Shown piece after piece: positions 9,640 through 19,857 of a DNA stretch of 64,000 bases; within the stretch, counting starts at the first letter, position 1, and each line of letters begins with the position of its first letter. The notes under the pieces are model-generated. The model saw only the letters and a program-made list of their open reading frames with translations. It searched no databases and was not told the origin of the DNA. The stretch spans positions 264,046,925 through 264,110,924 of the forward strand of contig NC_081415.1 of the NCBI RefSeq assembly GCF_030272615.1, written 5' to 3'. This DNA comes from Cryptomeria japonica (taxonomy: Eukaryota > Streptophyta > Pinopsida > Cupressales > Cupressaceae). The position numbers and the translations under genes are program-made.

Positions 9640-10018
9640 CATCCTTTTTGATTATTCATGGTTAGATCTAAAAATTGGATGCCTTAATTACATTTCCATG
9701 TTTGATCTTTTGCAAATTTTAGAGGTTAATTACATGAAAACCCTAAATTTTCTTTTTAGCAATTGAGCTTGTGAAATGTTTAATTATTAATGCTTGTTTC
9801 AGATCCACCCTTCTATTGCAAATTATCAATTCATATTTGTGCTTTAATTTTGAAAATTAAGTGGTTAAGTGTCAAAACCCTAATTTTTAAAACCCTCTTG
9901 ATTCAACCTTTGACCGACAATTTCACTGATCAAAACATCTCCAAATCAGCTGTAACTTTGGATTCCGCAACAAAATCACAATATCTTTCATCCCTGAAAT
10001 TTTGGAAAAAAGTTGCGA

Positions 10019-10048
10019 GGACCGTGTGCACTTCGAGCGCCATCGTCC
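10019..10048 (+). other. 30-nt hairpin motif, leader copy 1
   Basis: Left arm GGACCGTG pairs with right arm CATCGTCC apart from one C-C mismatch and one G-T pair, with a 14-base loop. Confidence 0.65.
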
Positions 10049-10640
10049 CCGACATTTTTTCTGAAATTTCGGGAGTTAGATCTTACTGTATTTTTCTGCT
10101 AAAATCCAAAATTTTGGCTGATTTTATCAATTCTAACACTTCCAAAATTAAAGTCAAAGTTGGTCTAGTGATTGCTTGGATTGAGGCTTCTAATCATTCA
10201 AAAATTGTTGAAATTGAAATTTTGTGTCAAAATTGTGTTCTTACTATCTTAAATCTGAAAATTGTGTTAGCATTCATTCGAAATTTCAGTGCTTTATTCA
10301 AATTTTTGCAGTTTGTGACTTTTGAAATTAAGTGTTTAATTACACCAACTTTGATTTCCGCTTTCAAAATTGAATTTTGCGTGAAATTGAGTCAATTTTT
10401 AAATTTCAAAACTTGCATTGCTTTTGATATTCCCTCTAAAATCATAAAATTCAAAATTTCAGTTTCCCTCTCTTTTTCAAAATTCAGATTTTGCATTTTT
10501 CAACAATCTTGGTAGGGTTCAATTTTGAGATTGCAACTTTAATTTGGCCTATCTACAGATCATAAAATCACTCAATTTTTTCAGATTAGCTTTAAAATCA
10601 TCATAACTTTCATCTCTGAAAATTTTGAAAAAAGTTGCGA

Positions 10641-10670
10641 GGACCGTGTGCACTCCGAGCGCCACGGTCC
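10641..10670 (+). other. 30-nt hairpin motif, leader copy 2 (perfect stem)
   Basis: GGACCGTG and CACGGTCC form a perfect 8-bp stem with a 14-base loop, about 130 bases before the gag start. Such a place is where RNA packaging or dimerisation signals lie in other retroelements. That role is inference here. Confidence 0.7.
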
Positions 10671-10797
10671 CTGACATTTTTTTTGAAATTTCAGGAGATT
10701 GTCATGATTGCATTTAATAGCCTAAATCTAGGAGATTGGCTGATTTTACTAAAATTTGCTACCTCTAAATTCAAAATCTTCTCTCCCTCTCTAGTGC

Positions 10798-13700
10798 ATG
10801 AGTTTTACAACAATAAGCCCTACTTACACTATTCCCGTTAGACGAAGCCTTAGAATTAAGTCTTTCCGAGGTTTAATTACCGAGGAGATGGAACCTAATT
10901 TGAATAGCCTTTTTAATGAAGACACGGGTAATTCCTCTAATCCTCCTAATGATGAAGAAGCTCTCCATGAGGTTTCTATAGAACAACTTTCGAAATTGGA
11001 TAACCAATTTGATGATTTTCAGCAATGGATGTCTCAAGAGTATCCCGATAGTCAAGCTCTTTCATTAATTGAGAGTCTAAAACGTATGGTTCAAAGTGAT
11101 AAGAATGGAATTGATATTTTGTGTGGTATTGCACACATTGTGGATTCGAATGTGATGCTTATGAAGAGTTGTACTGAAACTTTAGGTTATACACAACCTC
11201 CTACTCAAGTCAATCATTCTATTCCTTTGACAACTTCTATTGCTAGCATACCTACCTTTACATCAAACATAATGACTACTTCTATACAAGACATTCCACC
11301 TATGATCACCAGTCAAGGGGGCAATCCTTCCTCTTCAATTAACCCTCTTCCTTCATTCAATCCAACTTCTTCATTCATTCCTTCAATGAGTGTTCCTATT
11401 ACATCTCCACAAATGAACATGACGCAAGGGGGCAATTCATTTAACCATTCCATTCCTTCTTGTAGTGTTCCTCCTTTCCAATCATCTCCTATGACTAACT
11501 ATCATAGTGTTCCACCACCTTACTCTCAATCAATGCCTTCTTTCAATAACATAACACCTCCATCACAATCTAACACGTCTAATATAAACTCTTCGACTGA
11601 AGCGACCATTAACAATCTTGCACAAACTGTCTCTTCTTTACAGCAACAAATTGCCTCTATGAATCAATCTAAGTTTAGTGTGCCCACATTTGATGTTGCG
11701 AGCCCACTTTCTCTTGACATTGTTTGAGCTATCCCTCTTAAACATGTGGAAATCCCGAATTTAGAGCTTTATAATGGTAAAGGTGATCCTCTAACACATG
11801 TTAAGACTTTTCAAACAATTTGTAATGATTTTGCTTATGACCAAAGGTTGCTTGCAAAACTGTTTACTAGAACATTAAGAGATAAAGCCCTACAATGGTA
11901 TTGCTCGTTTCCTTCTTATTCTATTACTTCTTTCAAACAACGTGCAAATGCTTTCATTCAACAATTTCAAAACAATATAAGTCCTAAAGTTACTTTGATT
12001 GATTTAATGCATTGTAAACAAGGTGTTAAAGAAAAAGTGACCGATTTCATTGGTAGATATAAGCATTTGTATGCTCAAATTTCTTTTCCAGTGCCTGACA
12101 ATGATATTCAAAGAATCTTTATTTCTAATTTACAAAAAGATATTCGAGACAAACTTCTGTTTTCTGAGTTTACTTCTTTCCAACAGTTGTGTGCAACTCT
12201 TCACAATTATCAACTGACTGTGAGTCAAATGGAACAAGCAAATCCTATGGCTCCGAGTGATAAGGGTGATAGCAGTCAACAACCATTTGGAAAGTTTAAA
12301 CCGAATAGAGATTCCATCAAATTCAATGAAAACATCATCAACAACAATGTGAATGCAGCATCAGGTGTGCCTCCTATTTCTAAGTTTTTCAAGAAAGAAA
12401 GAAAGTTTACTCCTTTGAATGAATCATTGCATAGTATTATGAATAAGTTATTGGAACAAAATGTGCTTACTCTCCCTCCTATAAGGCAAATAGATTGCGC
12501 AAAGATTAATTCACCCTATTTTGATAACAAATCTTTTTGTCAATTTCATCGTCAACCTGGGCATGATACTGAAAAATGTTTTGCTTTAAAGGGTAAAATT
12601 CAAGATTTGATTGATAATAATACTATCTCTGTTTCTGGAGTGAATGATAAAGGCAACACATCTATAGCTCCTCCTAACCAAAATATTTAGATTTTTACTG
12701 ATCCATTACCTTCTCATACCTCTAATGTGATTGAGACTAATGATTCCTCTTTCTCATCTGATGGTTTTGTGTCTATGACTCCGAATGTGATTAACTTTGT
12801 AGAGCAGCAAGAAAACCCTAAAGAACCTTCCATCACATTTGATTCTAGTGAAACTATCAGGGCACCTGATGGTCCTTTATACATAGTTGCAAAAGTCAAG
12901 AATACACCTTGCCGTGGAGTGCTTATTGATCCTTCTTGCATGGTTAATGTTATTACTGAGGAATTTCTTTTTACTTTGCAATTGAATCAAGTGATTTATG
13001 ACAAAACAGATGTGATTGTGAAATTATTTGATGCATTTTCTTCTCCTGCAATTGGTTCTATTACATTACCTATTGAGGTCCATAACAAATCCCTTGATGT
13101 GAACTTTGCTATTATTCCTTCGTCCAAACAATTTCGTGTGAAGCTTGGCTATCCTTGGCTATCTTCCATGAAAGCTATTGCTTCTCCTATTCACAAGTGT
13201 TTGAAATTTCCCCATAATGGTGAAGTTGTTACTATCAATCATAGTCTCTTTAAACCAGCTGAAAGAACTTCTAGCGTTCCTATTGATTATTTTTGGCCTA
13301 AACAATTCCAATCTCTTCCTCCGCAAAGTGGTCATCTTTTCAAATCTTATCAAAAGAGGAAAACAGATATGATCCTATCTCTAAGTGAACCTAGAACACC
13401 CAAACTTGATATTCCTATCATTCTTGAGAAGGAAGTTCTTCCTTTGAAAGATAAAACTAATGTCTTTCCTCAAGAAGATTCCCAACCCATTCCTATGGAT
13501 GTAACTATGTCTATGTCTAAAAAGCTTTCTAAAAGTAGACCTATACCTCCTTGTCATGATGGACTTGGTCTCCTTCCTAAACCAAATATTCCTCCTTTAT
13601 ATGGAGCAGTTCCTCCTCCTTCCTTTTATAAAGAGAAGAGACCTTCCTCTTCTCCTATTATCCAGCCTAAGAGACCACAACCTAAACACCCAAGTGATAA

Positions 13701-14229
13701 GGATGAGAACATTCCTCCTCCTCAATCTTCTCAACTTCCTACTAAGACTAGACGAAATCGTTCTGTTCGTGAACGCCGACGAAAGTGTCATCTTAGAGCT
13801 CAAGCGGCTGCTTCTCAAACTTTGCAATCTCCAAAAACACCTTCAACAAGCATTATTCCATCTTCTCCAAAATCTCCTAAACATAAGATGCATGATGGTC
13901 TTGATCCTGTGCGAGTTAAAGATCCTATTTTTATAAATCTTGATGATGATGTAGATGAAAATGTTATTCATGATGAAAATGTTACTTCTCTTGCTTCTGA
14001 TAGTGAATATGAACTTGTTGATATTGATAACCATTTATCTAACGAATTTTCTAAAGCACTTATCCTAGCTCCTAGACAAGAACAACGTGGCTTGGAACAT
14101 GAACATAGCCCTTGTTTGGATCTTGTGATAGCTCCATCTGCTGCGTTGGATGTTCCTCCTCTAGCGTGTTTCCTGCCTTCCCGAAACATTGATCAGCAAG
14201 ATCGGGGGGTAGATGACGTGCTAGACTAG
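10798..14229 (+). pseudogene. gag: gag-protease polyprotein of gag-only element, two nonsense mutations
   Basis: One frame of 1,144 codons runs from ATG 10798 to TAG 14227-14229 with only two internal stops: TGA at 11725 (residue 310, CGA fits) and TAG at 12688 (residue 631, CAG fits). There is no frameshift. Residues 1-310 are Ser/Thr/Pro/Asn-rich. Residues about 317-484 match the gypsy Retrotrans_gag core (LYNGKGDPLTHVKTF, then ALQWYCSF). At residue 581 the knuckle-like CQFHRQPGHDTEKC gives one Cys-His site. A retropepsin-like fold follows, with LIDPSC at residue 711 in place of the usual D-S/T-G, and LGYPWL at about residue 784. The last 350 residues are Pro/Ser-rich and basic, then acidic. 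A start at Met 10888 is possible. No RT follows. Confidence 0.85.
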
Positions 14230-14962
14230 TTTCATTAGCATAGCAGACTCTCTCCTCCTCTCTTTCTTTTGTTACTTCTTCTATGTGTTATTCTCATTCT
14301 TCTATTTGTTGTCCTTAGTGTTGACTACTTGAGGACGATGCAAAGCATTAAGATCTCTTTTGGTCTCTCTCATGTTGACTCAAAAGACACATGTGTTCCC
14401 TTCTTCTAGGTGACCTTCCTTGATTGGGGAATGAAGAACAATTATGCATACATACATATGATATACATGAACTATCATACAGCATACTGACCTCGAGGAA
14501 AGTGAAGTCACCTCGTACTTTGTGTTTTGTGTCTATTATCCTTGGGTTTATCTCACACTTGGGGGCTAAATCTTTGTGATAACGTGCTCCTTTCTCTTCT
14601 CATTTCTTATGTGTATCACTACCTTAAAGCAATCACCCCCGTTGAGGCATGTGCGATCGCTTTAACATAGGGGGGCATACACCCCATCTATCCCTTCAGG
14701 ATACTTGAAAATTTCTTGGCAAACTTAGCTTTGCCTTGAAAATTTTTGGTATTTCTCTTACATGACTCATAGTGAGGGAACCTTACTACTGACAGTCATG
14801 GTTCTCCCTCGTGATTTTCCCTTTTACTTTGTCAATCAAAGTCGTAAGATCCTTAGTCCATTGGGGGCTTGATGTGTCTTGCCTCCTTGACGTGGTGAAA
14901 GTCTTTCAATGTTGTTTCCTTGTACTTTACCGGAAGTATGAGCGTACGCCTATACTCTCGCT
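14230..14962 (+). other. 3' untranslated region of gag-only element, repeated purine-tract words
   Basis: About 730 bases without coding signal, where pol would be expected. The words TTGGGGGCTAAAT (about 14562), TTGGGGGCTTGATG (about 14862) and GTGGGGGCTAAATG (the true tract, 14967) are near copies, so the polypurine region seems to have been duplicated. Confidence 0.7.
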
Positions 14963-14977
14963 AAAGTGGGGGCTAAA
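14963..14977 (+). other. Polypurine tract of gag-only element
   Basis: AAAGTGGGGGCTAAA abuts the TG of the 3' LTR. It is interrupted by pyrimidines but is the only purine-rich run at the right place. Confidence 0.75.
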
Positions 14978-16209
14978 TGTAGCGTCCTAAAATTGCGACA
15001 CTTGCAATTTTGACTGCATTTCAGTCTTCACGATGGTGACGCAACACGGAACCTAAATGGAGACCCTGAAACTCATCCACGACATCAAAAACTGCATTTT
15101 TTGGCACCTTGGCCTGATCCCTCCTTGCACCCTGCTATCCCAGGAGGTGGGACCAGAGCGCCCAGTGCCCTGGTCCTTCAGGACCATGGCGCCTAGCACC
15201 CTGGTCCCTGGCCCTATTTTGGGCCCGGTCTCTTTTGGGGCTTCGGGCTTTATGTTTGCAAATTGGAAAATACTCTTTCCTGGTCGGCCTAAGGTCGAAA
15301 AAATCAGTCTATCAGCCCTAATTGACAAGTATATAAACCACATTTTCCTCTCCCATTTGGATAGATGAAAAAAAAAGGCGTGGAAACGATACTCAAACAT
15401 TCAAGCATTCAAGCATTCAAGCATTTCCTTCAAAGCAATTGAGCATTCTAAGTCTCCATTCAAGGCTAAGTGTTGCATTCAAGACAAGGATTCAACCATT
15501 GAAGAGGAGATCACTTACAACATACAACATACAACATACAACAACATCTACACCTTCGCATGTAAGAATACAAACATTCTTACAACAAGGTACTAGTACT
15601 TGTTTTACATTACAAACATTTACATTTACAACAATTTCTCATTTCTTGGTTACTTCCAAAATCAGGGTTTGACCTAAGGGCAAACCCCTAATCCCTAACC
15701 TCCCAATCGTCTTCGCTTTTCTGTGTGTAGGATGCAGGTACGCGGCTGAAATTGAAGATCTGGAATCCTTGTGCAGAGATGAACAGATCCCCCTTCGTTT
15801 CGCAAATTTTTCGGAGGACAGTGTGCACGCTGGGCGCCATTGTCCCGTCAACTTTCGCTCAAATTTGTAGGACAGCACCGTCTTGACATTTTACTGCTAA
15901 TTCCAGGTCTGCAGCTTCATCCTATATTCCTATCTCTGTTTATAAGCGAATCTTTCTCACTTTTCATGCATTCCTAGTTCAATCCTCCTATCTACATTCT
16001 TTACAAAAGAGGGTAGCCTTGCTATCTTAACCCTTGAAACTCATTTAGAATCCAATCTTGCATTGTGTGGGATTAGATCTTGTGGGTTTCAACCCCTCTT
16101 TTGAATGTAAAGTCTCCCCTAAGTGAAAACCGTCAACCCTAGTGACCTCCCTTCTCTCTCCTCGGAGTTGGAGAGGGGAGAGCAACTAGGGTTCGATTTT
16201 TCACTTTAC
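14978..16209 (+). repeat. 3' LTR of gag-only element
   Basis: 1232 bases, TGTAGCGTCC to CTTTACA. It has two U3 repeat units (15150-15207), a TATA box (15330-15337) and a hairpin copy at 15816-15845. In that copy GGACAGTG pairs fully with CATTGTCC if one G-T pair is allowed. Confidence 0.92.
15816..15845 (+). other. 30-nt hairpin motif, copy in 3' LTR
   Basis: The fifth stem position is A-T here and C-G in the leader copy at 10641-10670, a paired change that keeps the stem. Loop length is 14 as in all copies. Confidence 0.65.
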
Positions 16210-16214
16210 AGTTA
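16210..16214. repeat. Target-site duplication GTTAT, right copy
   Basis: Exact repeat of 8348-8352. Confidence 0.92.
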
Positions 16215-17074
16215 TATTTCATGTATATATAGCTTATTTTTAATAAATTAAAAAAAAAAAAAAAATACAGGATCCCATTTTTCATTTTCAAAACGAGATC
16301 CCATTTCTTAGATTTAGGCTCAGGATCCCATTTCTTAGATTTAGGCTTGGGATCCTGACGCAAAACAAGATCCCATTTCAAATTTTGACTTGGGACCCCA
16401 AACTATAACGAGATCCCATTTTGTTTCTCATGCACTCTGAGCGATTTGCCATTTTTTTCTAAGTGTAAAATTTCCACACTAAGTGGACACAACTTCTTGC
16501 ACTTACCCAAAGCTTTTTTGATAGTATATATATGTGTGAATTCTAATGGAAGGAGCAAAAGCTACAACCACAAATGTTTTTAATGACCATTGATTCTTGA
16601 TCACATTGAAGAAAATATCTAATAATAGCCATTCATGGATAGAAAAATGAGCCTCCTTAAGCTTCAACAACAATATACAGTCAAACTCGGTTATAGCCTG
16701 GGATAGTCAAAATTGTTGCAACAATCATTAGTTTTTGACAATCAAAAAACAATTATAATGATTTAAAGAGTTACAATAAGGATCGGTCCTATTTGTATGA
16801 TCACAATCTTGGGTAGAGATTAAATGAAAGAGTGACTATTAACATTAAAGAACATTAATAATTCATGAGCAGTCCTAAGCCAATAGAGATTATAGTGCAG
16901 ATTTAGCTCATGGAATCACAAATCTAATGATCAACAACCTCCTGTCTTGAAGAGAAAACCATTGAAGTGTCCTCAATACCATTCAAAGAGAGAAGTCCTA
17001 GCATTTATCTTAGGACAATCATTATTACATCAAATCACAATATCACAATCATTAATAACGATGTATGATCACTG
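16215..17074. other. Unassigned AT-rich DNA with a GATCCCATTT repeat cluster
   Basis: The word GATCCCATTT or a near copy occurs at 16271, 16297, 16324, 16369 and 16412, spaced 26-45 bases apart, with a second shared word CTTAGATTTAGGCT. This is a small degenerate tandem array. A poly-A run (about 16250-16265) precedes it. From 16440 to 17074 I see no gene or element end. Confidence 0.7.
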
Positions 17075-17987
17075 TGTTGGGAATTGACACTCAATATTTG
17101 GTTTAATTATGTTGTCATTGATGGCAACATGATTTTGGGTTCTGGCTTCATATGGTGTACCAAAAGGCACTTCACAAACTCTACACCGACACTGACACCA
17201 ACATCGACAAGATAGAAGGATTCTTTAGTAACCGGAAATGTAGGCTAACATGGTATAGCAAAAGTCATCGATATTGGAGGTTGACACATCTTGGATCCAA
17301 CATCAATAGATAGTTTTAATGCCTATTCATTTATGTTATCTAGCTGACATGTAATATGCTATTGTATATATCTTTGTAAGCTGACATAAGGCATGGAAAT
17401 TGTATAGGGTATATAGGTCAGTTTGATAAATAATTTTGTAATAAGGAATACATGGATATGGACATAAAATGTGCGAAATCTTTTGAGAGACTATGTATGC
17501 AAGGAATTCATTGTAAGGGTTATTCTGGTACTGAGGTTTAGGGTTTTTAACCAGAACAAACAAAGCTTAAACCATAATTGTATTCTGGCATAGGAGATTC
17601 TGTATTAAGTAGTTCACAATTCTTTGGATTGTTGTCTAGATTATTATGTAGTCAGTGAGGCTCCTATTGTGATGAGCAATGTGCTCTAGGCTGTAAGCCT
17701 TCTTGCAAGTGCTGGCCCATAATTTATTGTAATACCTATTCATATGACCAGTGAATTGATATTATGGGTCACAAATCCCACCGTGGTTTTTCCTCTTTAA
17801 GGTTTTCCACATATAAATTTGTGTGTCATGTTTCTCATTTACGTGTTTGGCTAATTGGTTGCATTAATTCTTTCAATCCTGTTTATATCAGTATACCAGT
17901 TGGTGTATGAATGTTTTATTAAGATTAAAATCTTCTATTTTGGTATAACACTGATTCACCCCCCCTTAGTGTTATTGGTTTCCAACA
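17075..17987 (+). repeat. Single LTR of the truncated copia-type element
   Basis: 913 bases bounded by the inverted ends TGTTGG and CCAACA. The right end is fixed by the primer site that follows. Near the end is a C run, CACCCCCCCTTAG, typical of this kind of LTR. Confidence 0.8.
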
Positions 17988-17989
17988 GT

Positions 17990-18001
17990 TGGTATCATAG
18001 C
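17990..18001 (+). other. Primer binding site, initiator tRNA-Met (one change)
   Basis: TGGTATCATAGC matches the standard TGGTATCAGAGC except one base (T for G) and starts two bases after the LTR. Confidence 0.8.
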
Positions 18002-18061
18002 CTTGTGCCTCAGAGGAAGTTTAACAGCTTGAGGAAGATCCTGAAACCAGAATCTTTGAAG

Positions 18062-18841
18062 ATGGCTTTGGAGAAGCATCTTGAAATGGCACTTGAAGAT
18101 TATGATGCTAAAAGATTGAAGAATTTAAAGCTACAAAATGAGTTGAATTCTACTAAGGAATTCATTCTTATCCTACAAGAGAGACTTTCATCTATTCAAG
18201 CTAGGAGGAAAGAACGTTTACAAAATCAGGATGATGAAAATGCACTTAAGGAACAATGTCAGAAATTAAGTCAGGAGAACATGGTTATGAAGAATGAAAT
18301 GCAAACTATTACTATGAGGATGTCTAAGGAGATTGAGGGTAGGAAGAAAAAGGAATTAAGTCTTGTTGTATCCCTGAAGAACAAATTTGAAGAATGTGGT
18401 AGGTTGACTCATGAAAATGAGATATTGAGGACCGATTTGGTACAATCCCAAAGCAATAAGCAAAATCTTGAGAGACAAATGATGATATTAAAAGAGGACT
18501 TAATTGCTACAAGTGAGTACAAAGAAAAAATAAAGGTCAGCTCAACACAACTTCATGACTTATTTAAGAGACAAAGGCAGATTGGAGATTCCAATGGACT
18601 TGGATTTGAGCAAGGACAGAGTTCTGGTACTGCTAATGATGATCAAAACCATAAGGCACCGGTAAGACAATTTAATCCTTATAAATTCAATGGTAGATGT
18701 TTTGTTTGCAATAAATTTGGACACATGGCTAGGCAATGTAGAAACAGAGCAAATCAGAACCTTGATTCTGCTTCCAGTAAATGTTCAAAATGCAATAAGT
18801 TTGGTCACAAGACAAAAGATTGCAAAATGAATGTAAAATGA
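18062..18841 (+). CDS. gag: Partial gag: coiled coil plus two CCHC zinc knuckles
   Basis: From ATG 18062 the frame reads 259 codons to TGA 18839-18841. The first 150 residues are charged and leucine-rich (MALEKHLEMALEDYDAKR and on), with heptad-like spacing that suggests a coiled coil. Near the C-terminus are two knuckles, CFVCNKFGHMARQC (about 18701-18742) and CSKCNKFGHKTKDC (about 18784-18825), which bind nucleic acid in retroelement Gags. The usual N-terminal capsid fold of copia Gag is not seen. The frame is open up to 17855 inside the LTR, but the Met at 18062 is the first after the primer site that fits. It is unlikely to be functional alone because the element lacks pol. Confidence 0.7.
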   Translation: MALEKHLEMALEDYDAKRLKNLKLQNELNSTKEFILILQERLSSIQARRKERLQNQDDENALKEQCQKLSQENMVMKNEMQTITMRMSKEIEGRKKKELSLVVSLKNKFEECGRLTHENEILRTDLVQSQSNKQNLERQMMILKEDLIATSEYKEKIKVSSTQLHDLFKRQRQIGDSNGLGFEQGQSSGTANDDQNHKAPVRQFNPYKFNGRCFVCNKFGHMARQCRNRANQNLDSASSKCSKCNKFGHKTKDCKMNVK

Positions 18842-19000
18842 TATGCTTGTGGAAAATTTGGAAATCTTAAGCAATTTCACCGGTTTTAGCAAAGCAATTC
18901 AAAAGAACAATGTTACATGTTATGCATGCAATGAAATTGGACATATTGCTAAGTTATGCAGAAGCATAAATCCACCGGTAGGCAATGGAGGATGAAATGA
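18842..19000 (+). pseudogene. Two further zinc-knuckle remnants after the gag stop
   Basis: Directly after the TGA the same frame gives CGKFGNLKQFH, a knuckle with a lost Cys. After a frame change, CYACNEIGHIAKLC follows at about 18920-18961. The gag thus once had four knuckles in a row and has been broken by indels and stops. Confidence 0.65.
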
Positions 19001-19527
19001 TAAAGGCAAAGAAAGATGTTAGTGAGATCCAACATGATCACACTCAGAGATGTGTTAGGAAGATTGAAGAGCGATCATCAGATGGGAATGTCCTGGTTAT
19101 CTATCCAACAAAAGAAGATGCTCCTGCACCATCAGTGAGCTCAATCGGTAACTAAGGTAGATGCCTTAGGTGTAGGCGAATCTCATGAAAGATGATGCAT
19201 ATTCCTTGGGAAGAGATTCTGGAAGATGTTCAAGATATTGGAGAGGATTATCCAACATTGGTATGTTCAGAGTGAGATCTGATATCTTTTACTGGTATTA
19301 ATTTATGTCAACAGAAGATTAGGGTTTTCTTGATGAATAAAAGGTCGATTACACTTCATTGTTAATCACCCAACATTTAGAGCAATTACAGAGCGATTCA
19401 AAGTGACTTAGTGCAATCAAAAGCTATTCAGAGGTGATTAGATTTCTTCTTGAGTGATCACATCAGCATCTGGAAGGATTTGTTGAAGGTTTTCACCAAA
19501 AGCGTTCAAAGGTATTTTTCTTGAATC
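19001..19527. other. Spacer without recognised coding sequence
   Basis: About 530 bases lie between the gag remnants and the next open frame. Short broken frames are rich in Asp, Glu and Ser codons. I recognise nothing in it. Confidence 0.4.
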
Positions 19528-19857
19528 ATGGAATCAGGATCATCTTCTGCTCCTATTTTCATTGCAAATATAACTGTAGTAGAAGTTAAGGACCACCCCA
19601 GGCTAATTTTCAAATGGTATCCACATGTGGCTACCAAGGAAGATTCGGTTGGAGCATTTTCTTGCGTTCCGGAGGGAGTGGTATATGTGGAAGATGTTAG
19701 GGCCTATATTCATTGTCATATAGAGGACTTAGGCACTTCTGAGATCAAGGGGATGTATATGAATAAACTCATGGGAGAAGCTGGTAAAATCAAATCGACA
19801 TATCAACACATCAAAGATCTAGGGTTTAAATCTGTCATTAAAACCAATCCTATCTAA
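19528..19857 (+). CDS. Unrecognised 109-residue open frame, retroelement-associated
   Basis: The frame starts MESGSSSAPIFIANITVVEV and ends KSVIKTNPI. It has normal amino-acid balance, unlike the low-complexity frames around it, with a W at residue 31 and a segment (GVVYVEDVRAYIHCHIEDLG) that looks like part of a folded domain. It lies 690 bases after a broken gag on the same strand, so it may be a piece of an accessory or structural protein of the same element. I do not recognise the family. A stop pair (TAATAG) ends it at 19855. Confidence 0.45.
   Translation: MESGSSSAPIFIANITVVEVKDHPRLIFKWYPHVATKEDSVGAFSCVPEGVVYVEDVRAYIHCHIEDLGTSEIKGMYMNKLMGEAGKIKSTYQHIKDLGFKSVIKTNPI

Larger units (their letters stand above)
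9640..10797 (+). other. 5' leader of gag-only element with two hairpin copies
   Basis: About 1.16 kb of T-rich leader. It holds two copies of the 30-nt hairpin (10019-10048 and 10641-10670), each preceded by a similar GAAATTTTG-rich context and followed by GACATTTTTT. A 241-codon open frame at 9790-10515 is made of Phe, Lys, Ile and Leu codons from AAATTTT words, and I do not call it a gene. Confidence 0.7.
8353..16209 (+). mobile_element. Terminal-repeat gag-protease retrotransposon without pol (TR-GAG-like)
   Basis: The element has LTRs at 8353-9617 and 14978-16209, a primer site at 9622-9639, a purine tract at 14963-14977 and a perfect 5-bp target duplication. The 5.36-kb interior carries one long frame with gag and retropepsin-like parts (10798-14229). 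It carries nothing like RT, RNase H or integrase: I see no YVDD, FLDD or DDE motif in any frame. It therefore looks like a non-autonomous element that codes for its own capsid and borrows pol from a partner. The gag type (Retrotrans_gag core plus a Cys-His knuckle) is gypsy-like. A diverged relative of its LTR lies at about 47498-48252. Confidence 0.9.
17075..19857 (+). mobile_element. Truncated copia-type element: 5' LTR, primer site, partial gag
   Basis: An LTR with TGTTGG...CCAACA ends is followed by a tRNA-Met primer site and gag sequence. No second copy of this LTR occurs in the window and no protease, integrase or RT follows, so the 3' part is lost or was never present. The right limit at 19857 is the end of the last associated open frame and is uncertain. 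Confidence 0.7.

Noticed and set aside
9790-10515. 241-codon frame in the leader of the gag-only element
   Set aside because: Built of AAATTTT words giving Phe, Lys, Ile and Leu runs. No domain, upstream of the true gag start.
16139-16381. 80-codon minus-strand frame with KSKKWDPEP-like repeats
   Set aside because: It is the translation of the GATCCCATTT array and the LTR end, not a gene.
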